DNA from: Natrinema salsiterrestre
GTDB taxonomy: Archaea; Halobacteriota; Halobacteria; Halobacteriales; Natrialbaceae
Reading direction: 5' to 3'
DNA length: 64,000 nucleotides
NCBI RefSeq assembly: GCF_029502005.1
Contig: NZ_JAMQOT010000001.1
Coordinates: 496,001 to 560,000, forward strand
How positions within the stretch are numbered: position 1 is the first letter of the stretch; every line of letters starts with the position of its first letter. The translations under genes were made by a program, and so were the position numbers. Below the pieces are notes generated by a model. That model did no database searches. It was not told the DNA's origin and was given only the letters and a program-made list of their open reading frames with translations. This document shows, piece by piece, positions 7,855 to 15,068 of the stretch.

Positions 7855-9489
7855 ATGAGATCGCTCCGCTCACGACGACCCGAAACGACCGACGGACCGC
7901 CGCTCGGGCTGTTGCTCCTGTCCGGTGTCATCGCCGTGGGTATGCTGTTCCCGCTCACGTATCTCGTGTTCACGGCGACGACCGTCGACACGGCCCGGCT
8001 CTGGGAGATGCTCGTCCGTCCACAGACCGCGACAGTCGTAATGAACAGCCTTTTGCTAATGGCCGGCGTCACGGTGTCCTCGGCGCTGATCGGCGTTCCG
8101 CTGGCGTGGCTCACCGTCCAGACGGACATCCCCTTCCGCCGGTTCTGGTCCGTCGTCGCCGCCCTCCCGCTGGTCGTCCCGAGCTATATCGGTGCGTTCA
8201 CCTTCGTCTCCGCCTTCGGTCCGCGAGGCGAGTTCCAGTCGATTCTCGAGCCGCTCGGCATTCAGACGCTCCCGGAGATTTACGGCCTCCCCGGTGCGAC
8301 GCTGGTCATCACCCTCTACACCTACCCGTACGTCTACCTGACGACGCGTGCGGCCCTGCTCTCGTTCGACACGACGCTTCTCGACGCCGCCCGAACCCTG
8401 AACCACGATACGTGGTCGGCCTTCCGCCGCGTGACGCTCCCGCAGGTCCGCCCCGCCGTCGTCGCCGGCAGCCTGCTCGCAGCGCTGTACGCCGTCTCGG
8501 ACTTCGGCACGCCGGCGATCATGCGGCTCCCGGTCTTCACCCAGCAGATCTACGTCGAATACAGGAGCTTCGGCGTGGACTACGCGTCCTTCCTCTCGCT
8601 CCAGTTGCTCGCCATCGTCGTCGTCGTCCTCGTCCTCGAGTGGTACGTCCGACCGAACCGAACGGTTCAGGGCGACGGCTCGGAACGCTCGAGCGACCCG
8701 GTCGTCGAACTCGGTCGGTGGCGGTGGCCGGCGACGCTGATTCCCGCGAGCGTGACGGGGATCGCGCTGCTGGTCCCCCTCTGGATTCTCGGGCTCTGGC
8801 TCGTGACGGCCGATCCGGACGCGCGGCCCTCGCTGGCGTTCGAACTCGAGTACGCCCTCAACTCCGTGCTCGTCGCCGGCGGGGCCGCACTCGTCGCCGT
8901 GCTCGTCGCCGTGCCGGTCGCGTACGTGGCCGCCAGACACGAGTCGCCGCTGTCGACGATCTTCGAGCGGGCGACGTACGTCGGCTTCGCGGTGCCCGGC
9001 ATCGTCCTCGGCCTCGCGCTCGTCTCGTTCGCGACGAGCTACGACGCCCTCCTCGATCAGTACAGTCTCACGATACTGCCGGAACTCCACCAGACGATTC
9101 CGCTGTTAGTGTTCGCCTACGTCGTGCGATTCATGCCGCAGGCGGTCGGCTCGGTTCGAACCACGACGCTGCAGGTCGACACGAAACTCGTCGAGGCCGC
9201 ACAGACGCTCGGCGAGACGCCGCTTCGTACGTTTCGGAAGGTGACACTGCCGCTCATCGCCCCGGGTGTGACCGCCGGCGCGGCCCTCGTCTTCCTGACG
9301 ACGATGAAAGAGCTCCCCGCGACCTTGCTCCTCCGGCCGACCGGGTTCGAAACGCTCGTGACGATCATCTGGAAGGCACAGGGCGAGGCGTTCTTCCAGT
9401 ACGCGGTCATCCCCGCGTTGCTGTTGCTCGGCGTCTCCGGTCTCTCACTGCTCGTACTCCTCTCCCAGGGCGGCAGGGAAGGGCTCTGA
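7855..9489 (+). CDS. Iron ABC transporter permease, fused two-domain (FbpB-like)
   Basis: 544 residues with about 12 membrane helices. Two homologous permease halves each carry a cytoplasmic EAA-type loop contacting the ATPase: AARTLNHDTWSAFRRVTLP near residue 190 and AAQTLGETPLRTFRKVTLP near residue 455. Tandem fused halves are usual for ferric-iron (FbpB/SfuB) permeases. It should form the channel for the substrate-binding lipoprotein at 1202-2335. The two genes are 5.5 kb apart, separated by the membrane glycosyltransferase gene and three minus-strand genes. No ABC ATPase follows; the next gene is on the other strand. I saw no iron box directly upstream. Confidence 0.88.
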   Translation: MRSLRSRRPETTDGPPLGLLLLSGVIAVGMLFPLTYLVFTATTVDTARLWEMLVRPQTATVVMNSLLLMAGVTVSSALIGVPLAWLTVQTDIPFRRFWSVVAALPLVVPSYIGAFTFVSAFGPRGEFQSILEPLGIQTLPEIYGLPGATLVITLYTYPYVYLTTRAALLSFDTTLLDAARTLNHDTWSAFRRVTLPQVRPAVVAGSLLAALYAVSDFGTPAIMRLPVFTQQIYVEYRSFGVDYASFLSLQLLAIVVVVLVLEWYVRPNRTVQGDGSERSSDPVVELGRWRWPATLIPASVTGIALLVPLWILGLWLVTADPDARPSLAFELEYALNSVLVAGGAALVAVLVAVPVAYVAARHESPLSTIFERATYVGFAVPGIVLGLALVSFATSYDALLDQYSLTILPELHQTIPLLVFAYVVRFMPQAVGSVRTTTLQVDTKLVEAAQTLGETPLRTFRKVTLPLIAPGVTAGAALVFLTTMKELPATLLLRPTGFETLVTIIWKAQGEAFFQYAVIPALLLLGVSGLSLLVLLSQGGREGL

Positions 9490-9527
9490 GTCGCTTTCAG
9501 CGGTCGATCTCCGCTCCGACGATCCAC

Positions 9528-10229
9528 TTACGCACTCTCGAGCGGCTCGATCAGCGACGGATCGTCCGTCGCCGGATCGTTCACCGCCGTCGAGACGGGA
9601 TACGCGCGCATTCCGGCGGCGGAGTGGGGCTCGAGTAGCTCCCCCGGATCGTCGCCCGACAGCCACCGTCGCTCGGACTCGGGATCGAGGATCACGGCCA
9701 TCCGGTGGTGGAGGTCCGAGACGAGGTCGTTCGGCTCGGTCGTGACGATGGTAAACGTCTCGAGCGGCCCGCTGTCGGTCTCATCGTCGACCCCGCCGCC
9801 GAAGGCGTCGAGGCCGGTCTGGGTCGTCTCCGGCTCCCACCGTTCCCAGAGGCCAGCCATCGCGAACACGCGGTCGTCCTCGAAGCACACTCGGTACGGT
9901 TGTTTCCCGTCCGCAGTCTCGACCCACTCGTAGAACCCGTCCGCGGGAACGAGACATCTCCGGCGTTCGTACGCCTCCCGAAAACTCGGCTTCTCGCCGA
10001 CGGATTCCGCCCGCGCGTTGATCAGCCCGCCGCTGTCGTCGTCGGCCCACGACGGCACCAGCCCCCACTCGAGGTGCCGGAACGTCTCCGGCTCCTCGTT
10101 CGTGATCACCGGCAGCTCCTGTCCGGGAGCCACGTTGTAGCGAGGGGTGAACGCCGCGTCCCGAAACCGGGCGTCGAAGCGCTCCTCGAGGTCGTCCTGC
10201 TCGGCGACGAGCGTATAGCGACCGCACAT
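9528..10229 (-). CDS. SRAP (YedK/HMCES) abasic-site DNA-protein crosslink protein
   Basis: 233 residues. It begins MCGRYTL; the Cys left at the N-terminus after Met removal is the catalytic nucleophile that crosslinks abasic sites in single-stranded DNA. Conserved blocks follow: RYNVAPGQ, EWGLVPSWADD, INARAESVGEKPSFREAY, RRCLVPADGFYEW, FTIVTTEPN and HHRMAVIL (His at about 172). The length matches the family (about 220-240). It protects abasic sites at replication forks. It is monocistronic as far as can be seen. Confidence 0.93.
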   Translation of the reverse strand: MCGRYTLVAEQDDLEERFDARFRDAAFTPRYNVAPGQELPVITNEEPETFRHLEWGLVPSWADDDSGGLINARAESVGEKPSFREAYERRRCLVPADGFYEWVETADGKQPYRVCFEDDRVFAMAGLWERWEPETTQTGLDAFGGGVDDETDSGPLETFTIVTTEPNDLVSDLHHRMAVILDPESERRWLSGDDPGELLEPHSAAGMRAYPVSTAVNDPATDDPSLIEPLESA

Positions 10230-10408
10230 AGTCGGACTTCGGGCTGCCGGACCAAAGGAGTGTCCGGTCGCGGTCGGTCGCGATAGCGCGAAATACCGGA
10301 CGAAACGATCTCCGGTTACAGTAGTATGATGTCGTTACTCCGGTCCGAGCGACCGGTACGAGCCCCGTTACGATATCCGATCCCGGACGAGTCGATAGCG
10401 GGGTCATC

Positions 10409-10522
10409 ATGGACAACCGATACGAAATGGTGGTGTGTCAAAGCGGCAGTCTCGAACTCAGAGATCCGGATGACCCCCGCTGCTGGATCTCGACTGACTC
10501 CCCGGTCGAACTCGAGCGCTGA
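10409..10522 (+). CDS. Putative 37-residue microprotein
   Basis: An ATG-started frame of 37 residues ending in DPDDPRCWISTDSPVELER. The acidic composition and the DP(D/E)(D/N)PRxWI pattern resemble the C-terminus of small uncharacterised haloarchaeal proteins of about 60-80 residues. This could be a short member or the surviving end of one. It has no strong TATA box at leaderless distance. Supported only by composition and that resemblance. Confidence 0.4.
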   Translation: MDNRYEMVVCQSGSLELRDPDDPRCWISTDSPVELER

Positions 10523-10620
10523 CACGCTCCTCCCCCTACCCTTCCCTGTTGACGTTACCTTCGACCAGCGGCGGCATCGAGAGCCGTCTCTTCGGGACGT
10601 CCCGGTCGGAATCACGAAAA

Positions 10621-10769
10621 CGCCAGGACAGGGATTCGAACCGCGGTCGGACGTGGGCGCTCGGATCGTTCGCTGTGCGCGACCTCCCCGATTCAAATCC
10701 ACTTGTTGCGTTTCGTCGAAATCGCGACTCGCTCAGCTACGCATCGCTCGCCGGTCGATTTCGACAGAA
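10621..10769. repeat. Tandem att-like unit 1 (tRNA-Ser 3' end duplicate)
   Basis: It starts with CGCCAGGACAGGGATT, identical to the 3' terminus of the nearby tRNA-Ser(GGA), then diverges. It ends with a 64-nt block (10706-10769) that recurs with one mismatch at 10936-10999. That block has complementary ends (TCGAAATCG / CGATTTCGA). The layout is that expected of an old attachment site left by integration at the tRNA 3' end. Confidence 0.7.
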
Positions 10770-10849
10770 TATACCGTCAACTGTAACGGTTACACGCATT
10801 CGCCGCGCAGTCGCGGCGAATGCGTTCACTGACTTACAGTGACGGTATA
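10770..10849. mobile_element. 80-bp palindromic MITE-like element
   Basis: The outer arms TATACCGTCA...TGACGGTATA and CTGTAA/TTACAG are inverted repeats with a one-base bulge. The centre is a perfect 13-bp hairpin (10795-10824) with loop CAGT. It sits exactly between the end of tandem unit 1 (CGACAGAA) and the start of unit 2 (CGCCAGG). At the next unit junction (about 11000) these sequences join directly, so insertion into an existing array is likely. It carries no gene. Confidence 0.65.
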
Positions 10850-11000
10850 CGCCAGGACAGGGATTTGAACAGATGCGAGACGGTCGGCCTCACTCCGTTC
10901 GGCCGCGTGCGACTCGCGTGTTCACATCCTCTCGTTTGCGTTTCGTCGAAATCGCGACTCGCTCAGCTACGCATCGCTCGTCGGTCGATTTCGACAGAAA
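10850..11000. repeat. Tandem att-like unit 2 (tRNA-Ser 3' end duplicate)
   Basis: It starts with CGCCAGGACAGGGATTTGAA, the 3' 20 nt of the adjacent tRNA-Ser. A 65-nt variable part follows, then the same 64-nt block as unit 1 (10936-10999), ending where the real tRNA gene begins. The unit length (151 nt) equals that of unit 1 (149 nt). The T-arm pairing is not preserved, so this is not a second tRNA. Confidence 0.7.
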
Positions 11001-11081
11001 CGCCAGGACAGGGATTTGAACCCTGAATCCCAAAGGGAACACGCTTTCCAGGCGTGCGCCTTACCGTTCGGCCATCCTGGC
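11001..11081 (-). tRNA. tRNA-Ser (anticodon GGA)
   Basis: Minus strand, 81 nt without CCA. Acceptor stem GCCAGGA/TCCTGGC with discriminator G. Anticodon stem CACGC/GCGTG encloses loop CTGGAAA, giving anticodon GGA. A long variable arm (TTCCCTTTGGGATT) shows type II serine identity. T arm CAGGG-TTCAAAT-CCCTG. Two tandem copies of its 3' end lie directly beyond the 3' terminus, marking it as an integration target. Confidence 0.96.
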
Positions 11082-11128
11082 TCAGGTCATCCTAACCGCG
11101 TCCGTCGTTTAACTGTTACGAGATACGC

Positions 11129-11350
11129 CTATCTCTCCCCGCGATCGGCCGCCCGCGCGGCGAGTCGGGGCTCGAGCAGGTACGCGCCCGCTCCGGCACT
11201 CACGCCGACCAGCGATGCGAGCGCCAGCGCCTGGGTGATCGTCACGAGCGGGTCGACGAGCAGCGCGTAGCCCTGGACGAGCACCAGGAACGACAGGAGT
11301 CCGACGAGCCCCCACAGGAACGCGGATTTGGTTCGCGGGTCGATTCCCAT
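11129..11350 (-). CDS. Small two-helix membrane protein, unknown function
   Basis: 73 residues from the ATG at 11350, starting MGIDPRTKSAFLWGLVG. There are two hydrophobic segments (about 11-32 and 37-58), the second Ala/Val/Gly-rich, and a short basic tail. A longer in-frame extension upstream is basic and Ser/Arg-rich, unlike haloarchaeal proteins, so I chose the internal start. It lies 31 nt downstream of the RidA gene on the same strand and may be co-transcribed. I do not recognise the family. Confidence 0.68.
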   Translation of the reverse strand: MGIDPRTKSAFLWGLVGLLSFLVLVQGYALLVDPLVTITQALALASLVGVSAGAGAYLLEPRLAARAADRGER

Positions 11351-11381
11351 CCGCCCGGACGGGTAGCCGCTCACGCGTCCC

Positions 11382-11771
11382 TCACTCGTCCTGCTCGACG
11401 CTCGCGATGGCTTCGATCTCGACGCCGACACCCTTCGGGAGCGCGGCGACCTCGACGGCGCTGCGGGCCGGCGGCTGGTCGTCGAAGTAGTCGGCGTAGG
11501 CCTCGTTCATCGCGTCGAAGTCGTCGATGTCCGCGAGGAAGACGGTCACCTTGAGGACGTCCGCGTAGCTCGCGCCGGCCTCATCGAGGACGGCGTCGAG
11601 GTTGTAGAGGGCCTGGTTCGTCTGGTTCTCGATGGGTTCGTCGTCGAGCAGGTCGCCGTCGGCCGTCATGGGGATCTGGCCGGCGGTGAACACGAGCGAA
11701 CCGTTGCTGGTCGCCTGACTATAGGCACCGACCGCGGCGGGCGCGTCGTCGGTCTCGATGATTCTCTTCAT
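11382..11771 (-). CDS. RidA family reactive enamine/imine deaminase
   Basis: 129 residues from MKRIIETDDAPAAVGAYSQ. It shows the family signatures GAYSQATSNGSLVFTAGQIP, NLDAVLDEAG and the C-terminal RSAVEVAALPKGVGVEIEAIA, including the Arg that binds the substrate carboxylate. RidA hydrolyses 2-aminoacrylate and other reactive imines released by PLP dehydratases. A threonine/serine dehydratase gene (a source of such imines) lies about 4 kb away at 15792-17003, though not in the same operon. The start matches the usual family length. Confidence 0.93.
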   Translation of the reverse strand: MKRIIETDDAPAAVGAYSQATSNGSLVFTAGQIPMTADGDLLDDEPIENQTNQALYNLDAVLDEAGASYADVLKVTVFLADIDDFDAMNEAYADYFDDQPPARSAVEVAALPKGVGVEIEAIASVEQDE

Positions 11772-11833
11772 ACCCGACACCTCGCGCCGAGGCGGCTTAA
11801 AAGCGGGCGAAGTCGCGGTCGCGATGGGACGAT

Positions 11834-12127
11834 TCAGGCCGTCCGATCCCGCCAGACAGTCAGTAATGCCAATCCGAAGAACGTCATACAACAGGTCCAG
11901 AACAGAATCGCGGTCGACAACCCAATCGAGGTGGGAATCGAAACGAGCGTTCCGCTATACAAACCGATGACGAGATCGAAGCCGACCCAGCAGAGGAGCG
12001 CTGCGACGAAGTAATACCAGCTTCTGTGCGGATCGAACCGCCATTTGACCGCGAGAAACAGAACGAGACCGAACAGGGGAATCGAAAGATCCAGCGCTCT
12101 CGTTCCACCCCCGATCCACTCTAACAT
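11834..12127 (-). CDS. Small three-helix membrane protein, unknown function
   Basis: 97 residues. Hydrophobic stretches at about residues 13-28, 39-57 and 68-88 predict three membrane helices; WRDRTA forms a short positive tail. Acidic or basic soluble domains are absent. Codon use looks less GC-biased than the neighbours. I do not recognise the family; the regular hydrophobic pattern and a clean stop make it credible as a gene. Confidence 0.6.
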   Translation of the reverse strand: MLEWIGGGTRALDLSIPLFGLVLFLAVKWRFDPHRSWYYFVAALLCWVGFDLVIGLYSGTLVSIPTSIGLSTAILFWTCCMTFFGLALLTVWRDRTA

Positions 12128-12548
12128 CGGTTCGAACTGATACCCACCTCTTCATTACTCTTGTTATCTCGCTAACTAGTTGGCGAGGCTCGTCGAACGA
12201 GTGTGTGATAGTCGCGGTTCGCACACGGACCTGTCGCGAGTGCCGTGTTAGCGACACGGTCCTCGAGATAGTAGATCGGCAGTCGATACGGGAGTCACCG
12301 TTTCCCCGAATCGGCGGGCCGTGGCGCGGTTCGCCGCCGGCGAACCGCGAGACGAAGCTGCGCGTGAGCTTCGTGAATAGCGAGGGACCGGAGGCCCCTC
12401 GGACCGTTCGCGCGACAACGCCGCGCGAAGACGCAGGCGACAAACGAAGTCGATGCGTGGATCCGCGTGAGACCGAGTAGCGCCGAGAGTTGAGAGCCCG
12501 ATGTGGCGGTCTGTGAATCGGTAACCGGGAAAATCGCGAGATGTGCGG
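12128..12548. repeat. Intergenic region with structured dispersed repeat (partial copy)
   Basis: No convincing gene. At 12315-12380 lie two strong hairpins: GCGGTTCGCC-gcc-GGCGAACCGC (12326-12348) and ACGAAGCT-gcgcgtg-AGCTTCGT (12352-12374). This order (GC-rich hairpin after GGGCCG..., then a GTGAGCTTCGTGAA segment) recurs at about 41500-41570. I read it as a partial copy of the repeat family described at 41487 and 60780. Confidence 0.5.
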
Positions 12549-12866
12549 TCAGGACCCGCGCCACTTGTGGCCGCACTCGACGCAGGTGAACAGCCGAACC
12601 TCGTAGGAGCCGCCCGGCTTCGGCATCATCTCGGAGTAGGCGCGGTCGCTGTCGCAGTCGTCCGCCGGACAGGGCTCCTGCATCGTCTCGGTGGAGCCCT
12701 GAGTCGCGTCGGCCACGGCGGGTGCCCCGTCGTCCCGCTGTCCGTCCTGAGTCGCCATCGCTGATTCCGCTTGCGAGTCCCGCGGCTCCTCGTTCTCACA
12801 GGAGCGACACACCCACATGTCGCCCTCCGTGTGCATCATCGAACCACACTCGCCACAGAATTGCAT
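12549..12866 (-). CDS. TFS/RPA12/RPB9-type protein lacking the acidic tip
   Basis: 105 residues. The N-terminal zinc ribbon is FCGECGSMM...WVCRSCEN (C-X2-C, C-X2-C). The middle is a flexible acidic/Gln-rich linker. The C-terminal zinc ribbon is TFIIS-like and ends RLFTCVECGHKW. In active TFS the hairpin carries an Asp-Glu pair (SADE-type) that stimulates transcript cleavage. Here the hairpin reads MMPKPGGSYEVRL, with no Asp-Glu pair, and the first Cys pair is spaced C-X4-C. It probably binds RNA polymerase but should not promote cleavage; Sulfolobus TFS4 is a known inhibitory paralogue of this kind. Confidence 0.8.
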   Translation of the reverse strand: MQFCGECGSMMHTEGDMWVCRSCENEEPRDSQAESAMATQDGQRDDGAPAVADATQGSTETMQEPCPADDCDSDRAYSEMMPKPGGSYEVRLFTCVECGHKWRGS

Positions 12867-13026
12867 ATAAACGAAGAGACACGGTAGCCGGATATATGTG
12901 TTAACTTCCGATCCGTCGGACCCGCTATCTCGAGACGGCTCCTCCTCTTTGCGACCGCTACCGCTCGGCCTCGAGACCCGACTCCGAACTGGATTTCACT
13001 CGAGCCGCGACGATAAATCCACTACC

Positions 13027-13209
13027 GAAAACAATAGGTATAAGTTACAACGCAGTGACGATTAGATCGGAGGCTGCGTCTCCGGAACGGGGGCAGCGTA
13101 CAAATGCCCCGGGTGCTGACACACCCGAGACGCGGCTTCCAAACCCAGACCAGGGTTTCAGGAAGCATGATTCCGTACATTCTACCGGGATATAAACGTC
13201 CCGCACGAC
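13027..13209 (+). ncRNA. Structured RNA/leader element, copy 1
   Basis: Begins with a conserved promoter (GAAAACAATA then TATAAG at 13039-13044). Downstream fold: hairpin GGAG/CTCC with 7-nt loop; GGGGCA/TGCCCC; CGGGTG/CACCCG; a two-storey stem GCTTCC/GGAAGC enclosing AAACCC/GGGTTT; and CGGGA-tataaacg-TCCCG. Compared with copies at 31261 and 42221, loops vary while stems are kept. Pair-preserving changes occur in the second stem (A-T here, G-C in the others) and in the inner stem (A-T here, T-A in the others). It runs towards the zinc-finger gene at 13270. No known RNA family recognised. Confidence 0.7.
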
Positions 13210-13269
13210 AGCCGAATCGCCCGACACGAGTAGCGTCAACGTCAAAACCGGACTCGAGGCGCGATCCCC

Positions 13270-13464
13270 ATGCCTGACGACAGCGACCCGGTCGCGGACC
13301 GCCTGTCGTCCCAGCCCGACTGTCCGAACTGCGGCGAGCCGGTCAGCATCCTGACCTCGAGCAGGCTGTACAGGGGCACCGCCTACCCCTGTGGCTGCTC
13401 GGTCAATCCGGTTCTCCTCACGACCGATCCCGCCGACCGCGGACTGGGGACGGGGGACGAATGA
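13270..13464 (+). CDS. CPxCG zinc-finger microprotein (family A), copy 1
   Basis: 64 residues. Core PDCPNCGEPV, then GTAYPCGCSVNPV: two C-X2-C-like knuckles (CPNC and CGC) fit one zinc site. Acidic N- and C-termini, no signal peptide. The same family is encoded after the other two structured RNA elements (31493, 41924). Its stop overlaps the next start (ATGA), making a two-gene unit. Function unknown; haloarchaea encode many CPxCG microproteins, some with regulatory roles in biofilm and metabolism. Confidence 0.85.
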   Translation: MPDDSDPVADRLSSQPDCPNCGEPVSILTSSRLYRGTAYPCGCSVNPVLLTTDPADRGLGTGDE

Positions 13465-13604
13465 CCGGGCCTCGAGTCGCAGAGTCGAAGCGCTGTCCCG
13501 ACTGCGGGGCAGTGCTCCCGCTCCGCGATCCGCTGATCGGCTGGTGGCTCTGTGACGACTGCGAGCTCGGGGTCGACGAGAACGGCGAGCGAGTCGCGGA
13601 ATAA
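13461..13604 (+). CDS. CPxCG zinc-finger microprotein (family B), copy 1
   Basis: 47 residues starting MTGPRVAESKRCPDCGAVLP; the second knuckle WLCDDCELG completes a four-cysteine zinc site. It overlaps the preceding gene by four bases, so translation is probably coupled. A close homologue follows the same gene at 31681 (identical LPLRDPLIGWWLCDDC core). Too short for most gene finders, but its conservation in two loci supports it as real. Function unknown. Confidence 0.8.
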   Translation: MTGPRVAESKRCPDCGAVLPLRDPLIGWWLCDDCELGVDENGERVAE

Positions 13605-13846
13605 CCACCACTCGCGTCTTTGTGTGACGATCCGGGTGAATGCACAGCTTATACGCGTTTAGCCCGAACGGGTACTCGAGCGGTTTTGCACTGTCTCCTC
13701 CCGTAGCGGAACGAAGAGACTGATCGCGGAACGGTCAGCGGCCGATCACAGAATCAAATCCATGTCCGACCGTCGCGTCCGAACGACTCCCGGCGACCTG
13801 CTCGAATTCGCCCCGTCGAAAACACCCTCGTCAGCGTGGAGGAATC

Positions 13847-14941
13847 ATGGACCCCCCGGATCCTGAGGCGGTCGTTCCCGCGGCGGTCGATACGCTCCCG
13901 ATCAACTTCGCGATCCTCGACGAGGAGGGGACGATCCTGCACACGAACGAGGCGTGGCAGCAGTTCGGCGAGGCGAACGACATCGAACCCCGACCGGATT
14001 TCGTCGGCACCGACTACCTCGAGATCGCCGAGCGAGCGGAAACCGAACCCGGACGGGCCGCCGCCGTCGGGTTATCCGAGATCCTCGCGGGCGAACGGGA
14101 GCTGATCGAATTCGAATATCCGTGTCACTCGCCCGACGAGCGACGGTGGTTCCTCATGCGAGCGGCACCGTTTACCGACGGCGATCGACGGTACGTCGCC
14201 GTCGCACATTTCGATATCACCGACCGATACGAGTACCAGCGTCGGCTGGAGCAGTCCAACGAGCGCCTCGAGCAGTTCGCGTACGCCGTCTCCCACGACC
14301 TGCAGGAGCCGTTACGAATGGTCACGAGCTACCTGCGACTGCTCGAGGACAACTACGGCGACGAGTTCGACGAGGACGCCGCCGAGTTCGTCGAGTTCGC
14401 CGTCGATGGAGCCGAACGGATGCGGGAGATGATCGACGGCTTGCTCGAGTACTCGCGGATCGAAACCCAGGACGACCCGAGCGGACCGGTCGATCTCGAG
14501 GCCGTGCTGGACGACGTGCTGACGGATCTCGGCATTCGGATCGAGACCGCCGACGCAGACATCACCAGCGAGTCGCTGCCGACCGTCACGGGCGACGCCA
14601 GCCAGCTCCGGCACGTCTTCCAGAACCTGCTGGACAACGCAATCGAGTACAGCGGCGAGGAGGCCCCTCGAGTGCGGATTGCCGCGACGCTCGAGGGGGA
14701 CGAGTGGCTGATCTCAGTCAGCGACGACGGGATCGGGATCGACCCGGCGGACGCGGACCGGGTGTTCGAGATGTTCCAGCGCCTCCACGGTCAGGAGGAA
14801 CACGCCGGGACGGGGATCGGTCTCGCGCTGTGTAAGCGCATCGTCGAACGCCACGGCGGCGAGATCTGGGTCGAGTCCGACCTCGACGACGGAGCGACGG
14901 TCTCGTTTACCTTACCTGCGGAACGCGATCGTACCGAGTGA
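13847..14941 (+). CDS. PAS-sensor histidine kinase
   Basis: 364 residues, soluble. A PAS domain at about 15-128 (FAILDEEGTILHTNEAW; PFTDGDRRYVAVAHFDITD) is followed by a short coiled linker, then HisKA with phospho-acceptor His150 (SHDLQEPLRM) and a HATPase_c domain: N box around Asn260-264, DDGIGI at 293-298, GTGIGLAL at 321-328. No membrane segment, so the signal is cytoplasmic. No response regulator is adjacent, as is common in haloarchaea. The ligand of the PAS domain cannot be told. Confidence 0.92.
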   Translation: MDPPDPEAVVPAAVDTLPINFAILDEEGTILHTNEAWQQFGEANDIEPRPDFVGTDYLEIAERAETEPGRAAAVGLSEILAGERELIEFEYPCHSPDERRWFLMRAAPFTDGDRRYVAVAHFDITDRYEYQRRLEQSNERLEQFAYAVSHDLQEPLRMVTSYLRLLEDNYGDEFDEDAAEFVEFAVDGAERMREMIDGLLEYSRIETQDDPSGPVDLEAVLDDVLTDLGIRIETADADITSESLPTVTGDASQLRHVFQNLLDNAIEYSGEEAPRVRIAATLEGDEWLISVSDDGIGIDPADADRVFEMFQRLHGQEEHAGTGIGLALCKRIVERHGGEIWVESDLDDGATVSFTLPAERDRTE

Positions 14942-15068
14942 CGATCGCGCCCAGATCGGCCACGCGCCGTTTCGAACGAGATCGACGCCTGCTCTGCCCC
15001 TCCGCGTCTTCGCGATTCGGAAGCGGCCGGGTCCAAACAGATATTCGGACGCAATCCCACGTGTTCGT

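Noticed and set aside
10326-10832. 168-residue plus-strand frame across the tRNA-end repeats
   Set aside because: It contains GFEPRSD-type translation of the tRNA T-arm, a known artefact of frames that read through tRNA-derived sequence.
10621-10870. Tandem copies of the tRNA-Ser 3' end as extra tRNA genes
   Set aside because: Only the 3' ~20 nt match; no anticodon arm, D arm or 5' acceptor strand.
12205-12480. 91-residue plus-strand frame in the gap before the TFS-like gene
   Set aside because: Arg/Ser/Thr-rich, overlaps the hairpins of a repeat and shows no family pattern.
13045-13611. 188-residue minus-strand frame over the RNA element and zinc-finger genes
   Set aside because: Antisense to two conserved microprotein genes, Arg-rich, no domain.
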